Below, piece by piece: positions 10,624-20,000 of a stretch of 64,000 bases of DNA. Source of the stretch: Pseudorhodoplanes sp049324435 (GTDB lineage: Bacteria > Pseudomonadota > Alphaproteobacteria > Rhizobiales > Xanthobacteraceae). The notes below the pieces were generated by a model. It made no database searches and was not told where the DNA came from. It was given only the letters and a program-made list of their open reading frames with translations. Position 1 is the first letter of the stretch. Each line of letters opens with the position of its first letter. The DNA is taken from NCBI GenBank assembly GCA_049324435.1, contig JBMOOQ010000053.1, positions 62,001 through 126,000 of the forward strand. Direction: 5' to 3'. The position numbers and the translations under genes were made by a program.

Positions 10624-12333
10624 TTGCGGTCTCTCAACTGGTCGCTGTCGCAGCCGCAGGGCGGCGTCACCCATGAGCGCGAATTGCGGGTTCCGCTGTC
10701 GGACGGGATCACACTGCATTGCGCGGTGACGCGGCCCTCGGCACCCGGCCGTTATCCGGTGCTGCTCGGCGTCCATGCCTATTCGATGGCGGATCAGTTC
10801 ACCGGCCTGATGCCGGAAGGCATGAGCCACAAACGCGGTCATATGGAAGCGGGCGACAGTGTCTTCTTCGCACGCCGCGGTTATGCGCATGCGGTCGTGA
10901 ATATCCGCGGTACCGGCAAGTCGGCGGGGGTGTTCGGAAATCTCGACCCGCGTGCCATCGCCGATATCGGCGAAGTGGTGGAATGGCTCGCATCGCAACC
11001 CTGGTCCAATGGTCGCGTCGGCATGACCGGCGTATCGTATTTTTCGATCGTGTCGCAGCGCGTAGCAGCGCTCGGGCCGCCGTCGCTCCGCTGCATCTGG
11101 GCTCCCTATGGCTGGAACGATGCTTATCGCGACCGCTACTATCACGGCGGCATTCTCTCATACGGGTTCATGCGCGGCTGGCTGCGAAATGCCGCCAGCA
11201 TGCAGATGGGAGAGGAGCGGCTCGATTTGATGCGCTCGCCCGCGATGCGCAGCGCGATCGAGGAACTGCGCGCCGATCCCGAGATCGCAAACGTGCCGTT
11301 TCTCACCGAATGTCTCGCTGCGCCGGAAGCGGGCACCAACCCGCTGATGGTGGAAATTCTGGCGCATCGCTTCGACGGACCGTTCTGGCGCGAACGTTCC
11401 GTGGATTTCGCAAGGCCGATCGATGTTCCGGCCACGCTCGGCGGCTGCTGGGGAATTTACGGATTGCATCTGCCGGGTGCGTTCCGCGGGTTTGAAAATT
11501 GGCGCGGCCCCAAGCGTATGCTGATCGGGCCGCCGGTCTATCTCGACCGTCCGGTTTATCAATATCAGTACGATCAGTTGCGCTGGTTCGATCACTGGCT
11601 GAAGGACAACGATACCGGCATGCTCGACGAGCCGTCGGTTCAAACCTTCATCGACAATTCAGGCGAGTGGCGCGATTCGGAAAGCTGGCCGTTATCGCAG
11701 ACGCGCTTTACGCCGTTTCATCTGCACGATGGCGGCTTGTTGTCGGAACGCGAGCCGTTTCGCGGTTCGGACACGACGCGTTTCGAAGATGCGCCGGGCG
11801 CACATGGTGAGGCACGCTTTGTCACGCCGCCAATGGTTGAGGCAACGGAAATCTGCGGGCCGATCGCGCTGAAGCTTTTCGCTTCGACCTCCGACACCGA
11901 GCTGCTGATCTTCGCCAGCCTGATCGAGATTGCGCCGGACGGCGCAGAGCGGCTGCTGACACGCGGCTGGCTGCGCGGGTCGCAACGCCGGCTCGATACG
12001 GCGAAGAGCAAGCCATGGCAGCCCTGGCATTCCCACAAGTCCCGTGAGCCGCTAAGGCCCCGCGAGGTTACCGAGTTCGATGTCGAGTTCCGCCCCTACG
12101 GCATTATTCTGAAGCCCGGTTATCGTCTGGCGCTGCGGATCAAATGCGCCGACGACGAAGCCCCGCAGCATGATCTGCAGTGGATCGCGCAGGGCCATTT
12201 GCATCGGCCGGCTGCGTCGGCCGTCACCCTTCATCATTCGCTGGAATACCCGTCGCATCTGCTGCTGCCGGTTACGCGCGGCAACCGGATCGGGACGTTC
12301 TTTTCGGGCGGTCAGGTGCTGCTGAGCGGATGA
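10624..12333 (+). CDS. CocE/NonD-family alpha/beta hydrolase
   Basis: 569-aa hydrolase of the X-Pro dipeptidyl-peptidase (S15)/cocaine esterase group. N-terminal alpha/beta domain (about 20-330) with the oxyanion segment VNIRGTGKSAG and the nucleophile elbow GVSYFS (S138); C-terminal jelly-roll domain (about 350-565) with the family's SLIEIAPDGAERLLTRGWLRGS block. Acts on esters or amides; substrate unknown. The start is a TTG at 10624 with GGAGG at 10612-10616; the ATG at 10599 is out of frame. Upstream lies a TetR gene and a dyad, downstream a Bug-type binding protein 31 bases away, suggesting uptake and hydrolysis of one organic compound under TetR control (inference). Confidence 0.85.
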   Translation: MRSLNWSLSQPQGGVTHERELRVPLSDGITLHCAVTRPSAPGRYPVLLGVHAYSMADQFTGLMPEGMSHKRGHMEAGDSVFFARRGYAHAVVNIRGTGKSAGVFGNLDPRAIADIGEVVEWLASQPWSNGRVGMTGVSYFSIVSQRVAALGPPSLRCIWAPYGWNDAYRDRYYHGGILSYGFMRGWLRNAASMQMGEERLDLMRSPAMRSAIEELRADPEIANVPFLTECLAAPEAGTNPLMVEILAHRFDGPFWRERSVDFARPIDVPATLGGCWGIYGLHLPGAFRGFENWRGPKRMLIGPPVYLDRPVYQYQYDQLRWFDHWLKDNDTGMLDEPSVQTFIDNSGEWRDSESWPLSQTRFTPFHLHDGGLLSEREPFRGSDTTRFEDAPGAHGEARFVTPPMVEATEICGPIALKLFASTSDTELLIFASLIEIAPDGAERLLTRGWLRGSQRRLDTAKSKPWQPWHSHKSREPLRPREVTEFDVEFRPYGIILKPGYRLALRIKCADDEAPQHDLQWIAQGHLHRPAASAVTLHHSLEYPSHLLLPVTRGNRIGTFFSGGQVLLSG

Positions 12334-12364
12334 TGAAAACAACAATCATTCAGGGGAGGATGCG

Positions 12365-13345
12365 ATGAGAATCCGAATACATGCTGCCAGCGTAGCGGCG
12401 ATCGTTGTGACGGCGCTCGTTGCGGCCATGCCCGCATCGGCCCAAACCTTTCCAGACCGGCCGATCCGGGTGATCGTTCCGTTCCCGGCCGGCGGTGTGC
12501 TCGACACGCTCACACGCGCGATCGGTGAGAAGGTGCGCGCTGTGCTTGGTCAGCCCTGGATCATAGAGAACAAACCCGGCGCCAATGGCTCGCTCGGCAT
12601 GCAGCAATGTGCGCAGGCGGAACCTGACGGCTACACGCTGTGCTCAGTGACGGCCGAAGCCTTCACCATCCTGCCGCATTTCGACCCCTCGCTTTATGAG
12701 CGTTACAAGACCCTGGTGCCGGTCACGGAATATCTCACTGCGCCCGGCGTGATCTATGCGAGCGGCAGCTTCCCCGCCAAGGATCTGCGCGATGTGGTCG
12801 CAGCGGCCAAGGCGAAGCCCGGCGACCTGTCGTATTCGTCATGGGGGCCAGCCTCGTCGCCACAAGTTTTTTTCGAGTGGCTGAAGAAGACGCAAGGCAT
12901 CGACATTCTGCATGTGCCGTTCCGCGGCTCGATGGATGCTGTGAATGAGGTGGTGTCGGGCCGCATTCCGCTTTCCTATGTGGCGCTCGGCATCGTGGTG
13001 CCGCATTTCAGGTCCGGCAAGCTGACGCCGCTTGCGGTGCTTGGCGACACGCGATCGAAACTTCTGCCCGATACGCCCTCGCTCGGCGAGCTCGGCTATG
13101 ACTTCCCCTACAAGGGCGCCTGGTTCGGGATGATGGCCCCGGCCGGCACACCGCTGGCGATCCGCGAGAAGATCGCGTCGGCCGTGCGCAGTGCGGTCAA
13201 CGATCCGGAACTGCGGGCCAAGTTCATCGATCCGCAGGACTTCACGCCGGTCGGCAGCAGCCCGGCCGAGTTCGAAGCCAAAGTGAAACGGGAATTTGCC
13301 CACGGCGAACAGATCGTGCGCCTGACCGGCATCAAGGCTCAGTAG
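12365..13345 (+). CDS. Bug-family tripartite tricarboxylate transporter substrate-binding protein
   Basis: 326-aa periplasmic protein with a clear Sec signal (about 1-27, ending ASA-QTFPDRPIR). The QTFPDRPIRVIVPFPAGGVLDTLTRAI start and IIENKPGANGSLG block are hallmarks of the Bug/TctC family. A strong AGGGGAGGA site precedes the ATG. No TctA/TctB membrane genes are present here; orphan Bug proteins are very common in these bacteria, where some work with distant permeases or act as sensors. Probably part of the TetR-hydrolase group upstream. Confidence 0.9.
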   Translation: MRIRIHAASVAAIVVTALVAAMPASAQTFPDRPIRVIVPFPAGGVLDTLTRAIGEKVRAVLGQPWIIENKPGANGSLGMQQCAQAEPDGYTLCSVTAEAFTILPHFDPSLYERYKTLVPVTEYLTAPGVIYASGSFPAKDLRDVVAAAKAKPGDLSYSSWGPASSPQVFFEWLKKTQGIDILHVPFRGSMDAVNEVVSGRIPLSYVALGIVVPHFRSGKLTPLAVLGDTRSKLLPDTPSLGELGYDFPYKGAWFGMMAPAGTPLAIREKIASAVRSAVNDPELRAKFIDPQDFTPVGSSPAEFEAKVKREFAHGEQIVRLTGIKAQ

Positions 13346-13369
13346 CCCGACCTCATTTCACAAAAGCAA

Positions 13370-13399
13370 AACACCGGAGCGATCGCCCGCTCCGGTGTT
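13370..13399 (+). terminator. Hairpin after the Bug-type binding protein gene
   Basis: Perfect 12-bp stem AACACCGGAGCG (13370-13381) and its complement (13388-13399) around the loop ATCGCC, 24 bases after the stop codon. The A-rich flank (CAAAAGCAAAA) lies upstream and only TT follows, so it is not a textbook intrinsic terminator on the plus strand, but its place and stability fit transcript-end formation. Confidence 0.6.
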
Positions 13400-13462
13400 C
13401 GAAACCATGGCCGCCCACTGACGCCGCGGCGGATGTTGGTCTTATAGCTTACCCCAAGATAC

Positions 13463-13546
13463 TCAGAACGCTCCCAGCAGGACCGCACTCACGAACGTGA
13501 ACACGGCAAACACGGCGAGGACGTTGAGCTTCAAGGAAAGATCCAT
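13463..13546 (-). CDS. 27-aa single-span membrane peptide
   Basis: A 28-codon reading frame on the minus strand encodes MDLSLKLNVLAVFAVFTFVS then AVLLGAF and a TGA stop. A GGGAGG ribosome site lies 4 bases before the ATG. Residues about 8-26 are hydrophobic enough for one membrane helix with a short basic N-terminus. There is no other gene between the Bug-type gene and the DUF2798-like gene, so this explains an otherwise empty gap. Small peptides of this look occur in related genomes as hypothetical proteins (from memory, unchecked). A GTTAA-3-TTAAC dyad (13569-13581) sits 23 bases before the start codon and may belong to its promoter. Confidence 0.6.
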   Translation of the reverse strand: MDLSLKLNVLAVFAVFTFVSAVLLGAF

Positions 13547-13581
13547 AAGGCCTCCCTTCGCTGTCCTTGTTAAACCTTAAC

Positions 13582-13784
13582 AGATCGTCAGGCTCACTCG
13601 AAGGCCCTAACGCCGCAGCCGGGTCGAAGTGCCGGGCGGATGTGGGAAAAAGCTATGCGAATTGCGTCTAAGCATATGACATTTCAGCATAATTTATTTT
13701 TTCACACCGCGCCGCAATAAGTGCCAAGTCATTGAATTTGCTCGGCTTCGTTCCCGCGCGGCAATTGCGCCGGCGGTATGCCGA
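13582..13784. other. Intergenic stretch without recognised content
   Basis: Between the 27-aa gene and the DUF2798-like gene. A somewhat AT-rich patch (13660-13700) is the only visible feature; no gene, RNA or clear repeat is recognised. Confidence 0.5.
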
Positions 13785-14009
13785 TCATCCTTGCTGACCT
13801 CCGAGCCGTTCCGCGATCCGGCGCGCGCCCGGCAGCACGAAGAACGCGGTGATCGCCGCAATCGGCCAGGCAATGACGAACGCCTTTGTCCATTGCCGGA
13901 GAAAAGCCGGGTCGAATCCCACAGTAAGCCAGGTCGCGACAAAGGTTACAATCACACAGATGACAAGGGTCATGAGCGCGCCGGTCAGCGCGCGTACCCG
14001 CCAGTTCAT
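13785..14009 (-). CDS. DUF2798-like small membrane protein
   Basis: 74-aa protein with two predicted membrane helices (about 8-28 and 42-60). The pattern of a first helix, a short F-x-x-x-F-L-R-Q-W loop, then AFVIAWPIAAITAFFVLPGARRIAERL resembles DUF2798 proteins. The start at 14009 is favoured by the GGGAGGAA site 5 bases upstream on the minus strand; the longer frame reaching 14165 has a low-complexity N-terminus and no ribosome site. Function unknown. Confidence 0.7.
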   Translation of the reverse strand: MNWRVRALTGALMTLVICVIVTFVATWLTVGFDPAFLRQWTKAFVIAWPIAAITAFFVLPGARRIAERLGGQQG

Positions 14010-14163
14010 ATGGTTCCTCCCGGCATCAAACCGACTCGCAGGCAGCGTTCGGACGGGACGATAGGCGGGCGGCGGGCCGCAGTCACCCTTCGGTAACGAT
14101 AACGAAATGCCATGTTGCGCCAGTGAATGACCCGTTAACGGAGTCCTTCGCATTGTCCGCAGC

Positions 14164-15576
14164 ATGCTGCGGAAAGTGTGCTGTCACTGGCGCAAATGCG
14201 TCACCGGGATAGGGCTGATCCTGCTCGCCGGTTGCGCCGGGCACTATTTCGCCCAGCGCGAGCCGTGGCGAAAGGAGGCCGAACTGGCCTGTCTGAGATC
14301 CGGCGCAGTGAAGGAAAGCGGCACGATCGTTCGCATTGAGCCGATCAACGGTCCCGGCGTATGCGGCGCGGATTTTCCGCTGAAGGTGGCGGCGCTCGGC
14401 GAGCCGTCTCTGATGGGCTATTCGGACCTGCGGCCGCCAGCCTCAGTTCCCAACGCCGGACCGCAGCGCTGGCCGGTGGCGACCGCACCCGCACCGCGCG
14501 CGATCCAGCAGCCCGATCGGGATGACGAACCGCAATTCGCCAATCCGGCCCGGTCTTCTGCGATGCAGCGCAAGCCGCTTGCGTCTACGCAGCCGGACGC
14601 GCGCAGCGCAGGTGCACCGATGCAAATCGTGCCGCCGCAATACCGAAGCGGCGGCGTGACAAGGGCACCGTCGACGTCGCTCGACTATGTCCGTGTTGCG
14701 CCGTCCGGTGCACGCCGTCCTTCAGTCTATGATACGCCGCCGGAGCCCGCGCTCTATGACGAGGAAATGGCTGCGCCGCGCGGTTCGTCGCGCTCGCCCT
14801 ATCCGGTGCCGCCGCGGCCTGGAGCCGATCATTCACCGCTGGGCGCGATGGCGGGTCGCTCGCCCGGTGTGCAATCGACGGTGCCAATGAGCCGCAGCGC
14901 GATTTCCGCGTTCGGTCCGGTCGAGATCAAGCCGGCGGCGACGCTCGCCTGCCCGATGGTGTCGGCACTCGACCGCTGGATCATCGATTCCGTGCAGCCG
15001 GCGGCGCGGCGCTGGTTCCGGCAGCCGGTGGTCGAAATCAGGCAGATTTCCGCCTATTCTTGCCGTGGCATGAACGGGCAGCCGGGCGCACGCATTTCCG
15101 AGCATGCTTTTGGCAATGCGCTCGATATTTCGTCGTTCACCTTGGCGGACGGGCGCAAGATCACTGTGAAGAACGGCTGGCGCGGTTCGCCGGAAGAGCA
15201 GGGCTTCCTGCGCGACGTGCAGGGCGCGGCCTGCGATCAGTTCAACACGGTGCTGGCACCGGGCTCGAACCGGTTCCACTACGATCATTTTCATTTCGAT
15301 CTGATGCGGCGCGGCAGCGGCAATCGCATCTGCAATCCGGATCAGATCCCGGGCGATGTCATTGCAGCGCGGGTGGCGCGCGAGCGCGGCTATGCCTGGC
15401 GTCCGGAGCCCGGCTTCACCGGGTCGGTTGGCAAGTCGCGTGAAGTCTCGCGCGCCGCCGGCCGAAATGCGTCCCTTGGCGGCAAGCCGAAGGCTGCAGC
15501 CAAGCCGAAGGGCAGGCGCAACATCCACGACGACGATGACTGGATCGAGGATGACGGTCCGCGCCCTGCGGAATGA
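14164..15576 (+). CDS. Extensin-like family lipoprotein
   Basis: 470-aa envelope protein. A lipoprotein signal (GLILLAGC, lipidated C24) is followed by a Pro/Ala/Arg-rich low-complexity linker (about 85-255) and a C-terminal extensin-like domain (about 255-420). That domain has conserved cysteines (TLACPMVSAL, YSCRGMNG, AACDQFNTVLAPG) and the metal-peptidase-like H-E...NALDIS and HYDHFHFDL pattern. The tail is basic. The domain resembles D-Ala-D-Ala peptidase-fold enzymes, so a cell-wall role is plausible but unproven. A CCGTTAACGG palindrome (14132-14141) lies just upstream. Confidence 0.8.
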   Translation: MLRKVCCHWRKCVTGIGLILLAGCAGHYFAQREPWRKEAELACLRSGAVKESGTIVRIEPINGPGVCGADFPLKVAALGEPSLMGYSDLRPPASVPNAGPQRWPVATAPAPRAIQQPDRDDEPQFANPARSSAMQRKPLASTQPDARSAGAPMQIVPPQYRSGGVTRAPSTSLDYVRVAPSGARRPSVYDTPPEPALYDEEMAAPRGSSRSPYPVPPRPGADHSPLGAMAGRSPGVQSTVPMSRSAISAFGPVEIKPAATLACPMVSALDRWIIDSVQPAARRWFRQPVVEIRQISAYSCRGMNGQPGARISEHAFGNALDISSFTLADGRKITVKNGWRGSPEEQGFLRDVQGAACDQFNTVLAPGSNRFHYDHFHFDLMRRGSGNRICNPDQIPGDVIAARVARERGYAWRPEPGFTGSVGKSREVSRAAGRNASLGGKPKAAAKPKGRRNIHDDDDWIEDDGPRPAE

Positions 15577-15636
15577 CAACTCTCTTGCGCATTTGGACGA
15601 TCGCGGGGGCGCTCGCCGACATGATAGAAGCCTCTC

Positions 15637-16554
15637 ATGCACGACCCCGCCGATAATCACGCAGGCCAATCCCACGCCGGGCATTCTCACGCACCAAAGG
15701 ATTTCGGCCGCGCCTTTGCGGTCGGCGTTGCACTCAATCTCGGCTTTGTGGCCATCGAGGCGGCATTCGGCATTTTTGCCAATTCGACCGCACTCCTGGC
15801 CGATGCCGGACATAACCTGAGCGATGTGATCGGCCTGCTGATTGCCTGGGGCGCCGCGATCCTGGCGAAGCGGCCGCCGAGCGAACGCTTCACCTACGGA
15901 CTGCGCGGTACGTCAATTCTGGCTGCACTTGGCAATGCCATCCTGCTGATTTTCGCCTGCGGCGCCATCGCCTGGGAGGCAGTCTGGCGTTTCGCTGAGC
16001 CAGAGCCGGTTGCGAGCGCGACCGTAATGGCCGTCGCAGGTGCCGGCATCCTGGTGAACAGCGTCACCGCATGGCTGTTCATGAGCGGCCGTAAGTCCGA
16101 CCTCAACATCAGAGGCGCCTATCTGCACATGGCGGCCGATGCCGGCGTATCGCTTGGCGTCGTGATTGCGGGCGCGGCGATCATGCTGACGGGCTGGTTA
16201 TGGATCGATCCGCTGACAAGCCTCGCGATCGTTGCGGTGATTCTGTGGAGCACCTGGGGGCTGCTGCGGGATTCAATCGCTCTCGCGCTCGCGGCGGTTC
16301 CCGCGCATATCGATCTCGTTAAAGTGAAGTCTTATCTCCGGAGCCTGCCGGGTGTCGTTCGGGTCCATCACGTCCATGTCTGGGCGATGAGCACCAACGA
16401 AGTTGCACTCACCGCGCATCTGGTGATGCCGGGCGGGCATCCCGGCAATGCCTTCTATGAACGGGTCGCACATGAATTGCACGACCGCTTCGGGATCTCG
16501 CACCCCACATTTCAGGTGGAACTCGGCGGCGGTCTCGACGATGGCTACGATTAA
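15637..16554 (+). CDS. Cation diffusion facilitator (CzcD/ZitB-like metal exporter)
   Basis: 305-aa inner-membrane exporter of Zn/Co/Cd type. A His-rich N-terminus (HDPADNHAGQSHAGHSH) precedes six helices. The transport-site motifs are LLADAGHNLSD in helix 2 (an H and two D) and HMAADAGVS in helix 5 (HxxxD). The C-terminal cytoplasmic domain (about 215-300) has the VHHVHVWAMSTNEVALTAHLV ferredoxin-like fold. The CDF family exchanges metal for protons. No metal regulator is adjacent. Confidence 0.9.
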   Translation: MHDPADNHAGQSHAGHSHAPKDFGRAFAVGVALNLGFVAIEAAFGIFANSTALLADAGHNLSDVIGLLIAWGAAILAKRPPSERFTYGLRGTSILAALGNAILLIFACGAIAWEAVWRFAEPEPVASATVMAVAGAGILVNSVTAWLFMSGRKSDLNIRGAYLHMAADAGVSLGVVIAGAAIMLTGWLWIDPLTSLAIVAVILWSTWGLLRDSIALALAAVPAHIDLVKVKSYLRSLPGVVRVHHVHVWAMSTNEVALTAHLVMPGGHPGNAFYERVAHELHDRFGISHPTFQVELGGGLDDGYD

Positions 16555-16671
16555 TGTGACTTGCGAATCCTGCCTCCGCTGCATCATTCTGACGCAGTCT
16601 CATTTAGGTGGCATTCATCGGCGTACGGGCTAATCGCGCCCGGGGCGAACGACATCAGGACTGGAACAGAC

Positions 16672-16986
16672 ATGCGCAAGATCTTGCTTGCATTTGCTGC
16701 GCTCGCGGCCTTCGCCGGCGTGGCCGAGGCGCGCGACGGCTGCGGTCGCGGCTGGTATTACAATGGCTATCGCTGCGTGCCGATGGCTGGCCCGCCTCCG
16801 GGCGCCTACATTCCGCCGCCGCCGCCGGTTTATGCTCCCCCGCCGCCGCGCTATGTGGGACCGCGCGGGTTTGCCTATGCCGGGCCCGATCGCTGGGGCA
16901 AGCCGCAATATTACCCGATCCGCGGACGATGCCCGCAAGGTTTCACAGTGCAGGACGGACTGTGCAAGCCGTATCGCGGCTTCTGA
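16672..16986 (+). CDS. Small secreted proline-rich protein
   Basis: 104-aa protein with a Sec signal (MRKILLAFAALAAFAGVAEA). The mature part starts DGCGRGWYYNGYRCVP, then a PPPPP-rich segment, and ends with a second Cys pair (GRCPQGFTVQDGLCKPYRGF). The GCGxG...NGxRCVP motif occurs in many short exported proteins of Bradyrhizobium-type genomes. Four cysteines suggest disulfides. Start chosen for the signal peptide; the open frame extends 37 codons upstream without support. Function unknown. Confidence 0.72.
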   Translation: MRKILLAFAALAAFAGVAEARDGCGRGWYYNGYRCVPMAGPPPGAYIPPPPPVYAPPPPRYVGPRGFAYAGPDRWGKPQYYPIRGRCPQGFTVQDGLCKPYRGF

Positions 16987-17013
16987 TCCCATCCGCTTCA
17001 CTCGATCGTGAAT

Positions 17014-17044
17014 GTGAGCGGCCGGCGGCCTGCCGGCCGGTCAC
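17014..17044. terminator. Hairpin between convergent genes
   Basis: Stem CGGCCGGC (17019-17026) pairs with 17032-17039 around GGCCT, extended by GTGA/TCAC after one mismatch. It overlaps the oxoprolinase stop codon and lies 27 bases after the small secreted gene, so it could end both transcripts. No U-run. Confidence 0.45.
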
Positions 17045-20000
17045 GCCGTGTGCGACGGCTTGCCATATCCGCCGGCGGTTGGCACCTGAATGATGATCGC
17101 TTCATCGGCATCGATCACCGTGGCGTCGCAGCCTTGCAACTTTTCGAGGCGGCCGTCCTTTCTGCGAACCGCGTTCTCGCCGGTCTGACCGGCCTCGCCG
17201 CCGGCGAGCCCGAACGGCCTCACGCGGCGATGGCCCGACAGAATCGTGCATTCCATCTTTTCTAGGAAGCGGATGGTGCGGCGAATGCCGTCGCCCGCAT
17301 GCCACTGTCCGCGGCCGCCCGAGCCCTTGCGGATGTGGAAGTCCTCCAGCACCACGGGATAGCGGAATTCGAGGATTTCCGGATCGGTCAGGCGCGTGTT
17401 GGTCATATGCGTATGCACCGCATCGGTGCCGTTGAAGCCCGGTCCCGCGGGCGAGCCGGAGCAGATTGTTTCGTAATACTGATAGCGCTCGTTACCGAAA
17501 TTCAGATTGTTCATCGTGCCCTGAGCGGCAGCCATCGCCCCGAGTGCGCCGAACAGGCAATTGGTCACCGCCTGTGAAACCTCGACATTGCCGGCGACGA
17601 CAGCTGCAGGATATTGCGGTGTCAGCATCGTGCCGTTCGGAATCACGATGTTGATCGGCCGCAGGCATCCCGCATTCATCGGGATATCGTCGTCCACCAT
17701 GACGCGGAACACGTAGAGCACGGCGGCGCGTGTCACCGGCTCCGGAGCGTTGAAATTGGTCGGCTGCTGCGGCGAGGTGCCGGTGAAATCCACCGTCGCC
17801 TCGCGCCTCTTCTTGTCCACCGTGATTTTCACGCGGATCACGGTGCCCTGGTCCATCTCGTAGGAAAATTCGGAATCGTGGAGGCGGTCGATGACCCGCC
17901 GCACGCTTTCGGCGGCATTGTCCTGCACATGCTTCATGTAGGCCTGCACGACCGGCAGCGAGAATTGGGCCACCATCTTGCGCAGTTCCTGCACGCCCTT
18001 TTCGTTGGCGGCGATCTGTGCCTTGAGGTCGTTGACGTTCTGCACCGGATTGCGCGCGGGGTATTTCGCACCGGTCAGCGCGGCGTAGATTTCTTTCTCG
18101 CAAAACCGGCCGCGGTCCACGAGCTTGAAATTGTCGAGATAGACGCCTTCTTCCTCGATCGTCGTGGCATGTGGCGACATCGAGCCGGGCGAAATGCCGC
18201 CGACATCGGCATGGTGGCCGCGCGAAGCGACCCAGAACAGGATTTTCCGCTTCGCATTGTCGAAGACGGGTGTGCACACCGTGATATCGGGCAAATGCGT
18301 GCCGCCGTTGTAAGGCGCGTTGATCGCGTAGACATCGCCAGGTCTGATCTTGCCCTTGTTCTCGCGGATCACGGTCTCGACCGCGCGGTCCATCGAGCCG
18401 AGATGCACCGGCATGTGCGGTGCGTTAGCAACGAGCGCACCATCGCCGGAAAACACTGCGCAGGAAAAATCCAGCCGCTCCTTGATATTCACCGAATAGG
18501 CGGTGTTCTGCAGCGCGACGCCCATCTGTTCGGCGATCGACATGAAGAGGTTGTTGAAGATTTCCAGCATCACCGGATCGGCTTTGGTGCCAACGGCGGC
18601 AACGCGCTTGAGTTTCTGGAACCGCGTCAGCACCAGATGGTTTTTCGCGGTCAGCGCGGCCTGCCAGCCGGGCTCGACCACGATGGTTTGATGAGGCTCG
18701 ATTATGATGGCCGGGCCCTTGACTTTGTGACCCGGCTTGAGCTGGTCGCGGGTATAGACTGCGGCCTTGTGCCATTTGCCGCCCGAGAAGAACCTCGTGC
18801 GCCGGGCTGGCGGCGGGAGTTTGCCGCGCGTCGTCTTTAGCGTGCGCTCGCGGAATGTTGCGCCGCCCCCGATCGCCTCCACCGAGATCGCTTCCAGCAC
18901 AAGCTGTTTCGACCGGTCGATAAAACCGAATTGCGCCTTGTGCGCCTTTTCGAAAGCGCGCGTCATCGCGGCGAGAGTGCCGGCGGGAACGACCAGCGCC
19001 GTGTCGGTACCAGCGTAACGGATATGCGCCCGCACGATGACCTTGATCGACCGGGCCGCAACGCCCTGACCCGCGACTTCGTGCTTCACCGCCTGGCCGA
19101 GCGTGTTGCCCAGCCGGTTGAGACTCTTCAGCGCCTTGGAACCAAGCGGCTCCTCGATCGCCTGCTGGCGCGTGGCGCGGATGTCCGCAAGGCCCATGCC
19201 GTAGGCCGACAGCAGCGACGAAAACGGATGGATCAGCACGCTGGTCATTCCGAGCGCGTCGGCGACAAGGCAGGCATGCTGGCCGCCGGCGCCGCCGAAG
19301 CAGTTGAGCGCATAGCGCGTCACGTCGTAGCCGCGTTGCACCGATATTTTCTTGATCGCGTTGGCCATATTCTCGACCGCGATCTTGATGAAGCCGTCGG
19401 CGATCTGTTCTGGCGTTTTGCCACCGCCAATCTCGTTGGCAAGATCGGCGAAAGCCGCACGCACGGCGTCGGCATCAAGCGGCTGGTCCTGGTCCGAGCC
19501 GAATATCCTTGGGAAGAAGTCCGGAAGAAGCTTGCCGACCATGACATTGGCGTCGGTGACGGCGAGCGGCCCGCCGCGGCGGTAGCATTTGGGCCCCGGA
19601 TTGGCGCCCGCCGAATCCGGCCCGACGCGGAAGCGCGCGCCGTCGAAATGCAGAATCGAACCGCCGCCGGCCGCAACCGTGTGTATGCGCATCATCGGCG
19701 CGCGCATACGCACGCCTGCGACCTCGGTTTCGAACGCGCGCTCGTATTCGCCGTCGTAGTGGGAGACATCGGTGGACGTGCCGCCCATGTCAAAGCCGAT
19801 GACGCGGGGAAAGCCGGCTTCGCGCGCGGTCTGTGCCATCGAGACCACACCGCCCGCGGGGCCGGAGAGGATCGCGTCCTTGCCCTGGAACAGATCGGCG
19901 GCGGTAAGGCCGCCTGACGACATCATGAACATCAGGCGCGCGTTGGAGCGCCGCGCGTCGAGCGCGGTTGCCACCTGCTCGACATACCGCCGCAGGATCG

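Noticed and set aside
14132..14141. CCGTTAACGG palindrome before the extensin-like gene
   Set aside because: Only 10 bp and isolated; may arise by chance and was not called as an operator.
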